A DNA stretch of 64,000 nt, from the NCBI RefSeq assembly GCF_012273895.1, contig NW_024045137.1:1-64000 (forward strand). Direction: 5' to 3'. The notes beneath the pieces are model-generated. The model made no database searches, was not told the origin of the DNA, and worked only from the letters and a program-made list of their open reading frames with translations. Position 1 is the first letter of the stretch, and the number at the start of each line of letters is the position of its first letter. The DNA is from Zerene cesonia (Eukaryota; Arthropoda; Insecta; Lepidoptera; Pieridae). This document shows positions 39,601-44,770 of the stretch, one piece after another. The position numbers and the translations under genes are program-made.

Positions 39601-42600
39601 CCCGTTAAATTTCCTGGATAAAATTTCAAGTCTGATTTAAACTATCCCTGTATCAAATTTAATCCAATCCAATAGTTCCCTAGATTGGCGCAACAAACTC
39701 TTCAGCTATATATAAATATAGATATATCCAATTAGTCAATCAGCATTCATCTTCTATACAAAACGCTAAATACGTGACAAGCACATAAAATACTTACAAC
39801 GAATCGAAAAAAATAATCTCGCTCCACACAAAGGAGTCGATAAAAAACCATCGACAAAAGCTAATCCGGTAGCCCAAACATCGTGACACGAGCGACTGAT
39901 CCCAGCACTAGCGCGGCCAGCACGTCTCACTAGAGCTAGCTTTGTGGACAGTCGGGGAGAGAAGTCGTTTCGTGACATTTTTATTATTTGAACTTTGTGT
40001 GATATTTCTGATTTATTTTTGAGTTTGTTATTATGTAAAGACATCGTTTTGTAATGTATTAGAAAACGATTCAATTATGTAAGTCACAGAATCTCAGTTT
40101 TACAAATTTCTTTATAATTCAATTTTACCTTCAATTTTAACTGATAACACGTCTTTTTTAAGTCACAATATGTTATTTAAAGTTTAAACTATTAACTTTA
40201 CAATAAGAGTCATTTGCGACATAATGTTAACATTTGCACTTGAAATAAAATAACACACATTTAATTTTTGTTTGAACGCACTAATAGCAGGAACTACTGG
40301 TACGATTTGAAAAAATTCTTTAGTTATTAGACATTCCATGTATTGAGGAAGGCTATAATTACATATATTATATGTAACACGGGCGAAGCCGGGCGGACCG
40401 TTAGTGCTTGTGCTCCAGTAACATATCAAAGACAATAAGTCCTGAAAACCATAGCTCTGTCTAGCGCAGTCGGTTAGATAACGACTTGTGGCCTCGACAG
40501 TACGCCATCCGGCCGGAGCGCACTCGACTCCAATGAGTAGTATTGTAGTTACAATAATGTGGTATAATGCGAGAGAATTGGGACAACTTAGCGACTAGGA
40601 AGCTCGTGATGCTTCAAAACTAGTTGTTTGTTCATATCTTAAGATATATATTTTATAAGGAATAGATATATTCTAGTCACATACAAAATTAGTGATCTTA
40701 AAAAATCCTACTAATATTATAAATGCGAAAGTTTGTAAGGATGTGTTTGTGTTTGTTGCTCTTTCACGCAAAAACTACTGAGCTGATTGCAATGAAATTT
40801 GGTACGTAGACAGCTGGACAATTGGAATAACATATAGGCAACTTTTTATCTCGATATTCCTACGGGATACGGACTTATGCGGGTGAAACTGCTGGGCGCA
40901 GCTAGTGTTTTATAAGGAATAGATATTTTCTAGTCACAGACATCAATTTTGCGATCTTGAAAATATCGATCTGTTTTTACAATAAATTGAAGTGAATTTT
41001 CGTAATATTTCGTTCCTATTTACTAGATGGATGAAAGGAATTTGATGAAACTTACAAGATTTGTTAGTTGGACAACATGTATGTACTAATTTATATAATC
41101 GAATCAAAATGTGTATAGCAAATATTACATAATTCGATTATTTGTTTCGGATAAACGCGTACACACAAACATAATTTAAAACCTTTGTTGTTATCGCAAT
41201 TATTCTTCATAAGAACATAGTGTGCTTCTAAAATATAGTATGCTAGCGGTCCGCCCCGGCTTCGCCCGGGGTACATATATAGCCTATAGCCTTCCCTAAT
41301 AAATGGGCTATCCAACACTGAAATAACTTTTCAAATCCTTAGATAAGTACGTTTAAACAAACAAAAAAACTCTTTATAACTCAAAACGATATTAGTATAG
41401 ATATAAATTATCGAATCAATGAACTTCTTGTTGCAGTCGGTTAAAGCGGTAATTGAACCCGTGACTTATAGCATTCAGCTTAACCAATAAACTATATGTA
41501 TATATTGAATCTAATCTCAGTAGCTGTGTTTATTTTGGTCTTGTAATTTAAGTGTTTAAAGAGACTTCTTGCTGTTCAGCGAGAGTTCTAGGTCTAGGTT
41601 ATAATATTGAAAATAAGAAATTACAGACCTTTTAGCCGATTTTATATCCCAATGTTTGTAACATTTTAGGTGAGCGTCTCACACGTGAAATCCGTTAAAA
41701 AGTGTTTAATTTCTAAATAAAGAATACTAGCATAAATCAAACACAAAAAATACCATCATTACAAACGTTAAATCAATAAAATAAAATCGTAGTTTGTTAG
41801 AAGATAAGTTTCGTCGGTAGAACTATCTCACGCAATATACTATGACACTTTAAGATAATAAAATAATGTTACAAACGCGCCGAAATATGTTCTATGTTGA
41901 TACAGATATATATATATCAGTCCCTGTCTCTCGTTATTCATACAAATAAAAATCAAACTTACATTAACACAAATCTTAGACCTAATTTCTAATATGTACA
42001 GGCTATGTATTATAGTATTATTAGCACGACACCGTACACCACTGAAAGCCCGGTGGGGGACCTGGAGATTATATTAGAGTATGGTTTGATGAAGGCGCAG
42101 CGTGAATGGGTGGCTTTATTCTTTTAGAGATATATTTTCGTGCGTTGTTGTTTTATTTGGCTCAAATAACGTTGTGAAATAAAAAATGTCGTCAATTCGC
42201 GTCGTTTATGGTTTTATTTTCGCATACTATATGCTATAAAAGTATAAAGTAGTTAAAGATTTTTGAGTCTAATATAACACCAGTTATATATGAAATCATT
42301 TTTTATCTGCCTTCTAAAGTAAATAAAATGCTTTCATATAAATTAACCTACCGTTTTTTTTTCAATTCAATCAGACATCAATATTTTAAAATATGTCTAA
42401 AAAAGTTCCTTAAATCCCGCCAATATATAATTTACAAAGCGCCCATTCACGGTGCGCTATGGTTGTCACTTCTGACAGGTGTCTCTTTGACAGATGAGTC
42501 GTTCGGAAACCGGTAAAGCGGGGTCTCGCTCAAGCAGGGTATGAGATTCAAGCACCAGAATAATGAAGAAGATACTCAGGTATGAGTAAAGATATGTCGA

Positions 42601-44001
42601 CGCTGACTGGCCTACTTACTGTGTTCTCTTTAGAATATTAATCAATATGTTTAATTATTGTTTATTTTTAATTGTAATTAACATGGAAACACACTTATGA
42701 TTAAATATTTTAATCACGAGGATATTTGTCTTTTTAATTTAAATATTATACATACATAATATAGATAACATTATTTTTTAAGTTGTCCAACACGTACTTT
42801 CGAATTAAACTCATTTACTTAATGCTTTTAACTTCATCAAAGCATAATTATTCGCATCAGTATTTATATCTTTCAATAAATCCTTAACTAATTTGAACAA
42901 AAGAGAACACAGTATGGCGCAGTCACCGCGAAGGGTAGAAGGGACCACACCATCGGGGCCAGCCCATACCAACTACTCACAAACGCTGTAGATGCCTCAA
43001 TCTCACAAAAAGACCATCTGGCAAGTGGCTCAGCCGATTATTGTTTAGTTTCCTGCAAATTTACAAAAGTTTAAAGGCGTTACAGAGTCACCTCGCGCGT
43101 GCTAACCGACCAATGGGGGGTGGTCGTTGGCGGGAGACGTGACCTCGTACTGCAGTACTTACAGGTTTTCCAGTGCAGTGAGCTCGGCGAAGGCGTCGCG
43201 CTCTATCGTGTGGATTTGGTTCTCTTGCAGCTGCCTGCGAGGTGGAATATATGATTAGACACATGTAGGAATGTCGGCGGACGGGGAACGCACGAACAAG
43301 CTCATAAAATTAAATCTATTTGTTTAACATAAGCACATCACTACATACACTACATTGACCGCCTCCTTGGAACAGTGGTTAACGCGTGAGCGTAGAACTG
43401 AGGGGTCCTGGGTTCGAGTCCCGGTGGGGACGCACAAAAAAAAAAATTCTCGGTCTGGCAGGACACAGAAGGCTGATCACCTACTTGTCTCTAAATAAAA
43501 TTGATCAGTGAAACGAATGTACATCATCTGCCCCATACCCCACTAGGGGACACGGGACTTCACTACTACATCACTACATAGTATAAAACAAAGTCGCTTT
43601 CTCTGTCCCTATGTCCCTGTATGCTTAAATGTTTAAAACTACACAACGCACTTTGCTGGTGCTTTTTTTAATAGATAGAGTGATTCAAGAGAAAGGTTTA
43701 TATGTATGAAAACTACTCAAAATTTACGCGTGCGAAGCCGCGGGAAAAAGCTAGTTATGAAGTAAAGGGGCATCTTTTCGATTACCTTTAATATAAAGTA
43801 TGTCATTAATATCAGCTCATTTGTTTCAGAGATTATCTTAACAAACAGACAAAGTGATTATTCGTTGTTCTGACATAGCGGATGTGATATTAACGAATTA
43901 AATTATTGAATAAGAGAAAAAATACTCACAATGTTTTCAGATCCATTAGTTTTTGGAAGTCGCTTTGAAATATTATGCTGATGTTGTTGCCTTGCAGATC
44001 T
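2196..44001 (-). CDS. sli: slit gene, 5'-incomplete, 35 exons traced
   Basis: Slit is a secreted extracellular-matrix ligand of Robo receptors that repels axons and migrating cells at the midline. Seen here on the minus strand: LRR block 1 without its N-cap, LRR blocks 2-4 with Cys-rich caps, six EGF repeats, laminin G, a seventh EGF and a C-terminal cystine knot. The order and motifs ([41 protein letters not shown]) match insect Slit. All 34 introns are GT-AG with compatible phases; the visible coding length is 4318 bases, giving 1438 residues plus stop. From family knowledge, LRR block 2 binds Robo and proteolysis occurs around EGF5-EGF6. The signal peptide, start codon and first LRR N-cap are missing, so the true 5' end lies further right or outside the window. 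Comparison with Drosophila Slit from memory shows no internal LRR or EGF missing, so the two large gaps inside the 3' part appear to be intronic. Confidence 0.96.
2375..2555 (+). mobile_element. Helitron-like element, family C
   Basis: Starts TCTGTACTAATATTATAAAG and ends GGCGGACCGCTAG followed by T. The same sequence recurs at 12186-12360 and, inverted, at 41243-41401. It lies in the last slit intron. No coding capacity. Confidence 0.75.
2827..3027 (-). CDS. sli: slit exon ah: cystine knot with collagen-like insert
   Basis: Encodes [20 protein letters not shown] and ARCV, then 27 Gly/Pro/Ala-rich residues (2875-2955; [15 protein letters not shown] and more), then [16 protein letters not shown]. 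In Drosophila Slit, as I recall it, CVGGCGNQCC is contiguous at this place, so about 25 residues are inserted between two knot cysteines. Acceptor atccag, donor gtatgt, phase 0 at both ends. Confidence 0.92.
3389..3453 (-). CDS. sli: slit exon ag: Ala/Pro linker and first knot Cys
   Basis: Encodes [20 protein letters not shown] then RK. The Cys-Arg-Lys starts the cystine knot. Acceptor cgtcag (phase 1), donor gtaaat (phase 0). Confidence 0.9.
3573..3582. other. assembly gap, 10 N
   Basis: Ten N in a slit intron; the neighbouring exons join in phase. Confidence 1.
3600..3674 (-). CDS. sli: slit exon af: linker after EGF7
   Basis: Encodes [20 protein letters not shown] then QASP, a basic linker. 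Acceptor ttctag, donor gtcagt, phase 1 at both ends. A 10-N gap lies just downstream in the intron. Confidence 0.88.
4037..4166 (-). CDS. sli: slit exon ae: EGF7
   Basis: Encodes [17 protein letters not shown], then [15 protein letters not shown] and LLTSL. I use acceptor gtgcag before 4166 because it is phase 0 and fits the preceding gtgagt donor. The better pyrimidine-tract acceptor at 4213 is phase 1 and would need the weaker donor A|gttgtg at 4629/4630; it would add 16 residues with two extra Cys. Donor gtgcgc (phase 1). Confidence 0.85.
4634..4779 (-). CDS. sli: slit exon ad: end of laminin G and linker
   Basis: Encodes [20 protein letters not shown] and TAGC, closing laminin G, then an acidic/proline linker ([19 protein letters not shown]). 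Acceptor gcgcag (phase 1), donor gtgagt (phase 0). Confidence 0.94.
4856..4972 (+). repeat. dispersed repeat, A-rich end
   Basis: Sequence aaagcggctcagcggaacac onward is related to 44355-44510 and more weakly to 23585-23710, all ending in A-rich runs. Looks like a short retroelement; class not determined. Confidence 0.5.
5254..5367 (-). CDS. sli: slit exon ac: laminin G, fourth exon
   Basis: Encodes [20 protein letters not shown] then [13 protein letters not shown]. Acceptor cacag, donor gtacgc, phase 1 at both ends. Confidence 0.95.
5667..5776 (-). CDS. sli: slit exon ab: laminin G, third exon
   Basis: Encodes [20 protein letters not shown] then [17 protein letters not shown]. Acceptor tcgcag (phase 2), donor gtagtt (phase 1). 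Confidence 0.95.
6036..6168 (-). CDS. sli: slit exon aa: laminin G, second exon
   Basis: Encodes [20 protein letters not shown] then [19 protein letters not shown]. Acceptor atggcag (phase 1) has a weak pyrimidine tract and adjoins a tandem repeat at 6179; donor gtttgt (phase 2). Confidence 0.95.
6179..6430. repeat. intronic tandem repeat, three ~83-base units
   Basis: Units at 6179-6261, 6262-6343 and 6344-6430 share gtgct(t/c)atgagtactcgt, gcgccatct, tagacgatggaga and caatagtgctgcaac. Divergence is about 15-25%. It begins 10 bases from a laminin G exon. Units 1 and 3 contain GGCGCCATCT. Confidence 0.85.
6914..7015 (-). CDS. sli: slit exon z: start of laminin G
   Basis: Encodes [20 protein letters not shown] then [13 protein letters not shown], the first laminin G strands. 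Acceptor gtgcag, donor gttagt, phase 1 at both ends. Confidence 0.95.
7203..8092. other. slit intron sequence around EGF6 exon
   Basis: Apart from the exon at 7568-7643 I see only AT-rich intron, a poly(A) run near 7435 and no recognised element. Confidence 0.5.
7568..7643 (-). CDS. sli: slit exon y: end of EGF6
   Basis: Encodes [20 protein letters not shown] and APGYS. Acceptor ttccag (phase 0), donor gtatgt (phase 1). Phase and sequence run straight on from the previous exon across the 8093-9092 gap. Confidence 0.94.
8093..9092. other. assembly gap, 1000 N
   Basis: Exactly 1000 N, the apparent default for gaps of unknown size. Flanking slit exons join in phase and sequence, so no Slit domain seems lost. 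Confidence 1.
9118..9285 (-). CDS. sli: slit exon x: EGF5 and start of EGF6
   Basis: Encodes [20 protein letters not shown], then [16 protein letters not shown] and ALALQ. Acceptor caccag, donor gtacgc, phase 0 at both ends. In known Slits the N/C cleavage occurs around EGF5-EGF6. The exon ends about 25 bases right of a 1000-N gap. Confidence 0.95.
9533..9600 (-). mobile_element. Helitron-like family C, 3' fragment
   Basis: Inverted 3' end (ctagcggtccactccggctt) of the family seen in full at 41243-41401. Confidence 0.55.
9717..9886 (-). CDS. sli: slit exon w: end of EGF3, EGF4, start of EGF5
   Basis: Encodes [20 protein letters not shown], then [20 protein letters not shown], then [11 protein letters not shown]. 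Acceptor ttgcag (phase 1), donor gtatag (phase 0). Confidence 0.95.
10097..10236 (-). CDS. sli: slit exon v: end of EGF2 and EGF3
   Basis: Encodes [20 protein letters not shown] then [23 protein letters not shown]3 has a DxDDC-type calcium-binding start (NIDDC). Acceptor tgccag (phase 2), donor gtaagt (phase 1). Confidence 0.95.
10459..10672 (-). CDS. sli: slit exon u: EGF1 and most of EGF2
   Basis: Starts with a linker and EGF1 ([32 protein letters not shown]), then EGF2 ([20 protein letters not shown]). Acceptor ctacag (phase 1), donor gtgagt (phase 2). Confidence 0.95.
11107..11273 (-). CDS. sli: slit exon t: LRR C-cap 4
   Basis: Encodes [39 protein letters not shown] and the final cap Cys in AAFSCA. 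Acceptor tcgcag (phase 2), donor gtcggt (phase 1). Confidence 0.96.
11790..11899 (-). CDS. sli: slit exon s: LRR block 4, repeat 3
   Basis: Encodes [20 protein letters not shown] and [17 protein letters not shown]. Acceptor tttcag (phase 0), donor gtaagt (phase 2). Confidence 0.96.
12186..12360 (+). mobile_element. Helitron-like element, family C
   Basis: Starts TCTATACTAATATTATAAAG. The 3' end is decayed (ggggcacagcttgt instead of CTAG). Intronic. Confidence 0.7.
12447..12624 (-). CDS. sli: slit exon r: LRR block 4, repeats 1-2
   Basis: Encodes [11 protein letters not shown], then [19 protein letters not shown], then [13 protein letters not shown]; the last phrase is a Slit hallmark. Acceptor ctccag (phase 2), donor gtaaat (phase 0). 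Confidence 0.96.
13048..13177 (-). CDS. sli: slit exon q: LRR N-cap 4
   Basis: Encodes [20 protein letters not shown] then [20 protein letters not shown], the block-4 N-cap. Acceptor taacag (phase 1), donor gtgagt (phase 2). Confidence 0.95.
13369..13529 (-). CDS. sli: slit exon p: LRR C-cap 3
   Basis: Encodes [20 protein letters not shown], the Cys of TACARPDAL and ADFKCT. Acceptor acgcag (phase 2), donor gtaaga (phase 1). Confidence 0.94.
13787..13858 (-). CDS. sli: slit exon o: LRR block 3, last repeat
   Basis: A 72-base single-LRR exon ([18 protein letters not shown]). Acceptor ttgcag, donor gtaagt, phase 2 at both ends. Confidence 0.94.
14426..14552 (-). CDS. sli: slit exon n: LRR block 3, middle repeats
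   Basis: Encodes [20 protein letters not shown] and the repeat ending [10 protein letters not shown]. Acceptor attcag (phase 1), donor gtgcgt (phase 2). Confidence 0.93.
14777..14935 (-). mobile_element. tRNA-like SINE, partial, reverse
   Basis: Contains gcaacgcctagcctctcggc and ggatcccgcgtcagcaaacg-type sequence in reverse orientation, matching the fuller copy at 62490-62825. Confidence 0.65.
15106..15197 (-). CDS. sli: slit exon m: LRR block 3, first repeats
   Basis: Encodes [20 protein letters not shown] and [11 protein letters not shown]. Acceptor tttcag (phase 2), donor gtaaga (phase 1). Length 92 bases, so block 3 departs from the one-repeat-per-72-base layout here. Confidence 0.93.
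15422..15578 (-). CDS. sli: slit exon l: LRR N-cap 3
   Basis: Encodes the N-cap of block 3 ([35 protein letters not shown]). Acceptor ccgcag (phase 1), donor gtgagt (phase 2). Very GC-rich compared with its flanks. Confidence 0.93.
16038..16201 (-). CDS. sli: slit exon k: LRR C-cap 2
   Basis: Encodes the C-cap of block 2 ([41 protein letters not shown]). The cap cysteines are present. Acceptor tggcag (phase 2), donor gtgagc (phase 1). Confidence 0.96.
16576..16647 (-). CDS. sli: slit exon j: LRR block 2, repeat 5
   Basis: A 72-base single-LRR exon ([18 protein letters not shown]). Acceptor tttcag, donor gtgagt, phase 2 at both ends. Confidence 0.95.
16675..16905. mobile_element. foldback (long inverted repeat) element
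   Basis: Left arm attaaaaactttttaacgga and the matching right arm (ttaaaaagtttttaatttat) are inverted repeats enclosing cagtctccccgttaccacgc. Related copies at 35515-35663 and 51471-51646, so it is a mobile MITE-like family. Confidence 0.7.
17023..17215 (-). mobile_element. Helitron-like element, family D, diverged
   Basis: Matches family D (actttgtccgcagcttcgca ... tatgtagtgat). It contains the uninterrupted stretch caatctatctattaataaaa that serves as the empty-site reference for the insertion at 46753. Confidence 0.65.
17334..17405 (-). CDS. sli: slit exon i: LRR block 2, repeat 4
   Basis: A 72-base single-LRR exon ([18 protein letters not shown]). Acceptor ttccag, donor gtaagt, phase 2 at both ends. 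Confidence 0.95.
17539..17811 (+). mobile_element. poly(A)-tailed SINE/LINE-end element
   Basis: Begins cagaaaaccggcgtgaaata and ends gcccgctatgacat followed by a ~28-base A run. A second copy is at 56787-57040, same strand. Confidence 0.75.
17910..18064 (+). mobile_element. Helitron-like element, family G
   Basis: Ends gtcagcgtttgccaggtcag then CTAG; shares its 3' half with 61-163. It abuts the next element directly (CTAG then TC). Confidence 0.6.
18065..18239 (+). mobile_element. Helitron-like element, family F
   Basis: Starts TCTTCATATATATAAATTAC and ends GGAGCCGGGGCGTGCAG then CTAG and T. An inverted copy is at 50283-50460. Confidence 0.65.
18350..18421 (-). CDS. sli: slit exon h: LRR block 2, repeat 3
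   Basis: A 72-base exon encoding [18 protein letters not shown] and the rest of one LRR; the motif is nearly invariant in insect Slit. Acceptor tttcag, donor gtgagt, phase 2 at both ends. Confidence 0.95.
18520..18656 (+). mobile_element. SINE 3' part, split by mariner
   Basis: Ends ctgtgtcccagcagtggaaa then tata, the conserved 3' portion of the SINE complete at 61907-62215. Its tail continues after the mariner-like element, at 19794. Confidence 0.75.
18657..19793 (+). mobile_element. mariner-like element, copy 1 (internal gap)
   Basis: Terminal inverted repeats CTTAGTCTGGCCATAAATAC and, inverted, CCTAGTCTTGCCATAAATAT, flanked by TA on both sides. The ends are identical to the copies at 36649 and 45029. 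Internal sequence is replaced by a 1000-N gap, so a transposase cannot be assessed. Confidence 0.85.
18727..19726. other. assembly gap, 1000 N, in mariner copy 1
   Basis: Gap inside the mariner-like element within a slit intron. Flanking slit LRR exons match consecutive repeats of Drosophila Slit, so no exon appears lost. Confidence 1.
19794..19822 (+). mobile_element. SINE tail, continuation after mariner
   Basis: Sequence tatatatatgggcttatatg then atgatgat is the end of the SINE interrupted at 18656. Confidence 0.7.
20073..20216 (-). CDS. sli: slit exon g: LRR block 2, repeats 1-2
   Basis: A 144-base exon with two LRRs ([18 protein letters not shown] and [19 protein letters not shown]). 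Acceptor tttcag, donor gtaagt, phase 2 at both ends. The next intron holds a mariner-like element with a 1000-N gap. Confidence 0.95.
20558..20684 (-). CDS. sli: slit exon f: LRR N-cap 2
   Basis: Encodes the N-cap of the Robo-binding LRR block 2 ([33 protein letters not shown]). Donor gtgagc. Two acceptors three bases apart (tag|tag, exon starts 20684 or 20681) both keep the frame and differ by one residue. I took the upstream one. Confidence 0.9.
21189..21259 (-). CDS. sli: slit exon e: end of C-cap 1
   Basis: A 71-base exon encoding [20 protein letters not shown] then VCN, supplying the third and fourth cap cysteines. Acceptor aaacag (phase 2), donor gtgagt (phase 1). Confidence 0.9.
21892..22053 (-). 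CDS. sli: slit exon d: last LRR and start of C-cap 1
   Basis: Encodes [10 protein letters not shown] and the start of the first LRR C-cap ([18 protein letters not shown]). Acceptor tttcag, donor gtatgc, phase 2 at both ends. The tryptophan usually found in the cap helix (CDCxLxWL) is replaced here by ARL. Confidence 0.92.
   Translation of the reverse strand, partial: NIKQQQPDLPVSGSGHGGSPARAAPLRQPHGVRLSGGEARRCSARCRHPGGRS
22291..22446 (-). mobile_element. Helitron-like family D, 5'-side portion
   Basis: Contains attcggagtagtttaataga and ends tttatactatgtatta, matching family D without its 3' CTAG end. Confidence 0.55.
22484..22627 (-). CDS. sli: slit exon c: LRR block 1, repeats 3 and 4
   Basis: A 144-base exon holding exactly two LRRs ([18 protein letters not shown], then [18 protein letters not shown]). 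Acceptor cttgcag, donor gtaagt, phase 2 at both ends. Confidence 0.93.
22930..23113 (+). mobile_element. Helitron-like family A, 3' end decayed
   Basis: Starts TCCTACTAATATTATAAATG and reaches the sub-terminal gatacgcgggtgaagccacg, but the CTAG end is lost. Confidence 0.7.
23585..23710 (+). repeat. dispersed repeat, A-rich end
   Basis: gtgaggttttagccagtaag and tctggcataacc resemble the repeats at 4856 and 44355. Confidence 0.4.
23811..23972 (+). mobile_element. Helitron-like element, family E, end decayed
   Basis: Contains tgttacgttttcacgcaaaa, cttcactgagtaac and gggcgaagccgggtcgaacg; related to 34790-34961. Confidence 0.6.
24773..24985 (+). mobile_element. Helitron-like element, family A
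   Basis: TC start and CTAG end (gcagggcgcagctag), followed by T. Contains the family core gcaatgaaatttggtac. Confidence 0.75.
26237..26404 (-). mobile_element. Helitron-like family C, reverse
   Basis: Inverted copy starting gtcggtccgccccggctgcg and including ctcttcagctatataatttt. Confidence 0.6.
26650..26765 (+). mobile_element. Helitron-like family E, fragment
   Basis: Contains tttgtgacgttttcacacat and attctttcaacaatcgtaag; interrupted at 26769 by a family A copy. Confidence 0.5.
26769..26980 (+). mobile_element. Helitron-like family A, 3' end lost
   Basis: Starts TCCGACTAATATTATATGCG; ends near gatacggactcacgcggatg. It carries a ~30-base internal insertion near 26861. Confidence 0.65.
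28354..28559 (+). mobile_element. Helitron-like element, family B
   Basis: Starts TCTCACTAATATTATAAATG and ends GGAGCCGGGACGAGCGT then CTAG and T. Other copies: 30280-30451, 34004-34213, 51806-52005. Confidence 0.75.
28840..29235 (+). mobile_element. decayed Helitron-like sequences
   Basis: tctctactaatattataaat at 28840 and a 3' end gaaaccgcggggcacagcta at 29212 indicate one or two degraded family A/C-related copies. Confidence 0.45.
30280..30451 (+). mobile_element. Helitron-like element, family B
   Basis: Starts TCACACTAACATTATAAATG; ends ccgggacgggcgtctag before T. Confidence 0.7.
32151..32483. repeat. 333-base block, first copy of duplicate
   Basis: Begins tttgcaattccaacttggcc and ends gttcgaccccata; apparently identical to 32494-32826 across a 10-N gap. 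Most likely contig-end overlap not merged during scaffolding. Confidence 0.9.
32484..32493. other. assembly gap, 10 N
   Basis: Ten N exactly between the two identical 333-base blocks. Confidence 1.
32494..32826. repeat. 333-base block, second copy of duplicate
   Basis: Repeats 32151-32483 base for base as far as I can read. Includes a decayed Helitron-like family D stretch (agatctacgcttacataggg). Confidence 0.9.
33118..33300 (-). repeat. partial retroelement end
   Basis: gctgatggtaagcgctgcca and the A/G-rich run after it resemble 60786-60870 and 39360-39475. Probably a 3' fragment of a dispersed retroelement. Confidence 0.4.
33371..33600 (-). mobile_element. Helitron-like family H
   Basis: tagcttcgtacgcgtggaca, cttagcggatgcctacgtca and gttgatatatcactatgtcg recur at 55752-55960. 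Confidence 0.55.
34004..34213 (-). mobile_element. Helitron-like family B, reverse
   Basis: Inverted: CTAG then GCGCTCGTCCCGGCTCC at the left, tataatattagtgcga at the right. Confidence 0.75.
34296..34488 (-). mobile_element. Helitron-like family D, reverse
   Basis: Inverted: CTAGCTTTAGCACGCGGCTT at the left and tactatgtagtga at the right. Confidence 0.75.
34790..34961 (+). mobile_element. Helitron-like element, family E
   Basis: Starts TCTATACTAATGTTATAAAG; ends gaagccgggacaaacag then CTAG. Confidence 0.7.
35515..35663. mobile_element. foldback element, compact hairpin form
   Basis: gaaattaaaaactttttaac ggattttaaacg is followed, about 30 bases later, by its inverse (acgtttaaaatccgttaaaa). 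The central section seen at 16675-16905 is missing. Confidence 0.7.
35857..36050 (-). mobile_element. Helitron-like family A, reverse
   Basis: Inverted copy: CTAGCTGCGCCCCGCGGTTT at the left, ttcgcatttataatattt at the right. Confidence 0.75.
36148..36338 (-). mobile_element. Helitron-like family B, reverse
   Basis: Inverted: CTAGACTCATGTACCGGATC at the left, ttcacatttataacatta at the right. It abuts the next family A copy. Confidence 0.65.
36341..36446 (-). mobile_element. Helitron-like family A, truncated
   Basis: Starts CTAGCTGCGCCCCGCGGTTT and breaks off after ccagctatctacgaagcaaa. Confidence 0.65.
36649..37758 (+). mobile_element. mariner-like element, copy 2 (internal gap)
   Basis: Same ends as copy 1, inserted at the edge of a (TA)n run at 36617-36648. 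Only ~48 bases of left and ~62 bases of right end are sequenced; the rest is N (36697-37696). Confidence 0.85.
38911..39031 (+). mobile_element. Helitron-like family A, truncated
   Basis: Starts TCCTACTAATATTATAAATG; stops after acgtagacagctggacaatg. Confidence 0.65.
39519..39725 (-). mobile_element. Helitron-like element, unassigned family
   Basis: Inverted: CTAGCTCGCGGTTTCGCCCG at the left, ctcttcagctatatataaat at the right. Confidence 0.55.
40270..40404 (+). mobile_element. Helitron-like family C, 5' truncated
   Basis: gtttgaacgcactaatagca to cgaagccgggcggaccgtta; terminal CTAG is mutated to TTAG. Confidence 0.6.
40706..40905 (+). mobile_element. Helitron-like element, family A
   Basis: Full-length: TCCTACTAATATTATAAATG start, gctgggcgcagctag end, T follows. 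Confidence 0.75.
41243..41401 (-). mobile_element. Helitron-like family C, reverse
   Basis: Inverted full copy: CTAGCGGTCCGCCCCGGCTT at the left, cgatattagtataga at the right. Confidence 0.75.
43163..43234 (-). CDS. sli: slit exon b: LRR block 1, second repeat
   Basis: A 72-base exon encoding one LRR that includes [15 protein letters not shown], the Slit signature NQIHTIER. Acceptor ctcgcag, donor gtaagt, phase 2 at both ends. It is followed by a 20.5 kb intron. Confidence 0.93.
43356..43566 (+). mobile_element. tRNA-derived SINE
   Basis: tRNA-like head with A-box gaacagtggttaacgcgtga and B-box gggttcgagtcccggtg, then an A run and the tail ccccactaggggacacggga. A reverse copy is at 63268-63461. 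A possible target duplication acatcactacata flanks it. Confidence 0.8.
43571..43754 (+). mobile_element. Helitron-like family D
   Basis: Starts TCACTACATAGTATAAAACA and ends GCGAAGCCGCGGGAAAAAG then CTAG and T. Its uninterrupted taatagatagagtgattcaa is a second empty-site reference for the insertion at 46753. Confidence 0.75.
43930..44001 (-). CDS. sli: slit exon a: LRR block 1, first repeat
   Basis: A 72-base exon encoding one 24-residue leucine-rich repeat ([20 protein letters not shown] then LKTL). Acceptor ttacag, donor gtgagt, phase 2 at both ends. It is the most 5' exon I can recognise. The N-cap exon before it was not found in the remaining 20 kb. Confidence 0.9.
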
Positions 44002-44043
44002 CTGTAACAAGAAATATAAATGAGTATTCGCTTTATAAATATA

Positions 44044-44241
44044 CTAGCTGCGCCCCGCGGTTTCACCCGCGTAAGTCCGTATCCCGTTGGAATATCCGGA
44101 TAAAATGTTGCCTGTGTTATTCCAGTTGTCCAGCTGTCTACGTACCAAATTTCATTGCAATCGGTTCAGTAGTTTTTGCGTGAAAGAGCAACAAACGTAC
44201 ACACATACTTACAAACTTTCGGATTTGTAATATTAGTAGGA
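44044..44241 (-). mobile_element. Helitron-like family A, reverse
   Basis: Inverted full copy: CTAGCTGCGCCCCGCGGTTT to tgtaatattagtagga; lies 42 bases from a slit LRR exon. Confidence 0.75.
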
Positions 44242-44354
44242 TGGTAGGATTATATTTAACAGCTTAGTACAAAGATGTATCTAGGACTCGTATGCAGAGG
44301 TGAGTAATAATATTATAGAGGACGATTTCTCACTAGCCCCAGTGACCCCCTCAA

Positions 44355-44510
44355 TAAAGCGGCTAGGCGGAACACAGTGGGGTTTCAGTCGGTAGCAATC
44401 CGACATAACCCAAGGCCTCCAGGGAAGGAGCACAGGGCCTATAAAGCCAAGACTCTTTCAAGGGCCCTGGGTATACATGCAACATTTCCCCATTTAAAAA
44501 TATAAAAAAA
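44355..44510 (+). repeat. dispersed repeat, A-rich end
   Basis: aaagcggctaggcggaacac matches the repeat at 4856; ends in an A-rich run. Confidence 0.5.
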
Positions 44511-44569
44511 ACACTGTAATAATGTCCATAATAAAACCTTTCTGAATATAGTTTTCGTGCATTGATGAG

Positions 44570-44770
44570 AAATTTTGAAAGAATAAAAATAAATTCGGGG
44601 CGAGATTCGAACCCGTGTCTATTTGCCTAACCGTAGCAACGCCTAGCCTCTCCGTCACCCGTGATCCCGCCACAGCAAATGAATTTCTTCTATTCTTTCA
44701 AAATCTCTCATTTATAAAGCATTTGAATGCTATAAAAGTAAAATAATTTAATTCATTCATTGTTTTTTCT
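44570..44770 (-). mobile_element. tRNA-like SINE, reverse
   Basis: gagattcgaacccgtgtcta and cgtagcaacgcctagcctct match the inverted head of the SINE at 62490-62825; the tail cattcttt-type sequence follows. Confidence 0.7.

Larger units (their letters stand above)
22628..43162 (-). other. 20.5 kb slit intron, repeat-filled
   Basis: No coding sequence recognised. Recognisable repeats are listed separately. The stretches between them (for example 25000-26200, 27000-28300, 30480-32100, 37800-38880 and 41900-43100) are AT-rich and show nothing I can identify. Long first introns often hold enhancers in developmental genes, but I see no direct evidence of one. Confidence 0.8.

Noticed and set aside
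43361..43436. tRNA gene
   Set aside because: tRNA-like A- and B-boxes are present, but the sequence continues into a shared tail and A run and has a second copy at 63268-63461; it is a tRNA-derived SINE.
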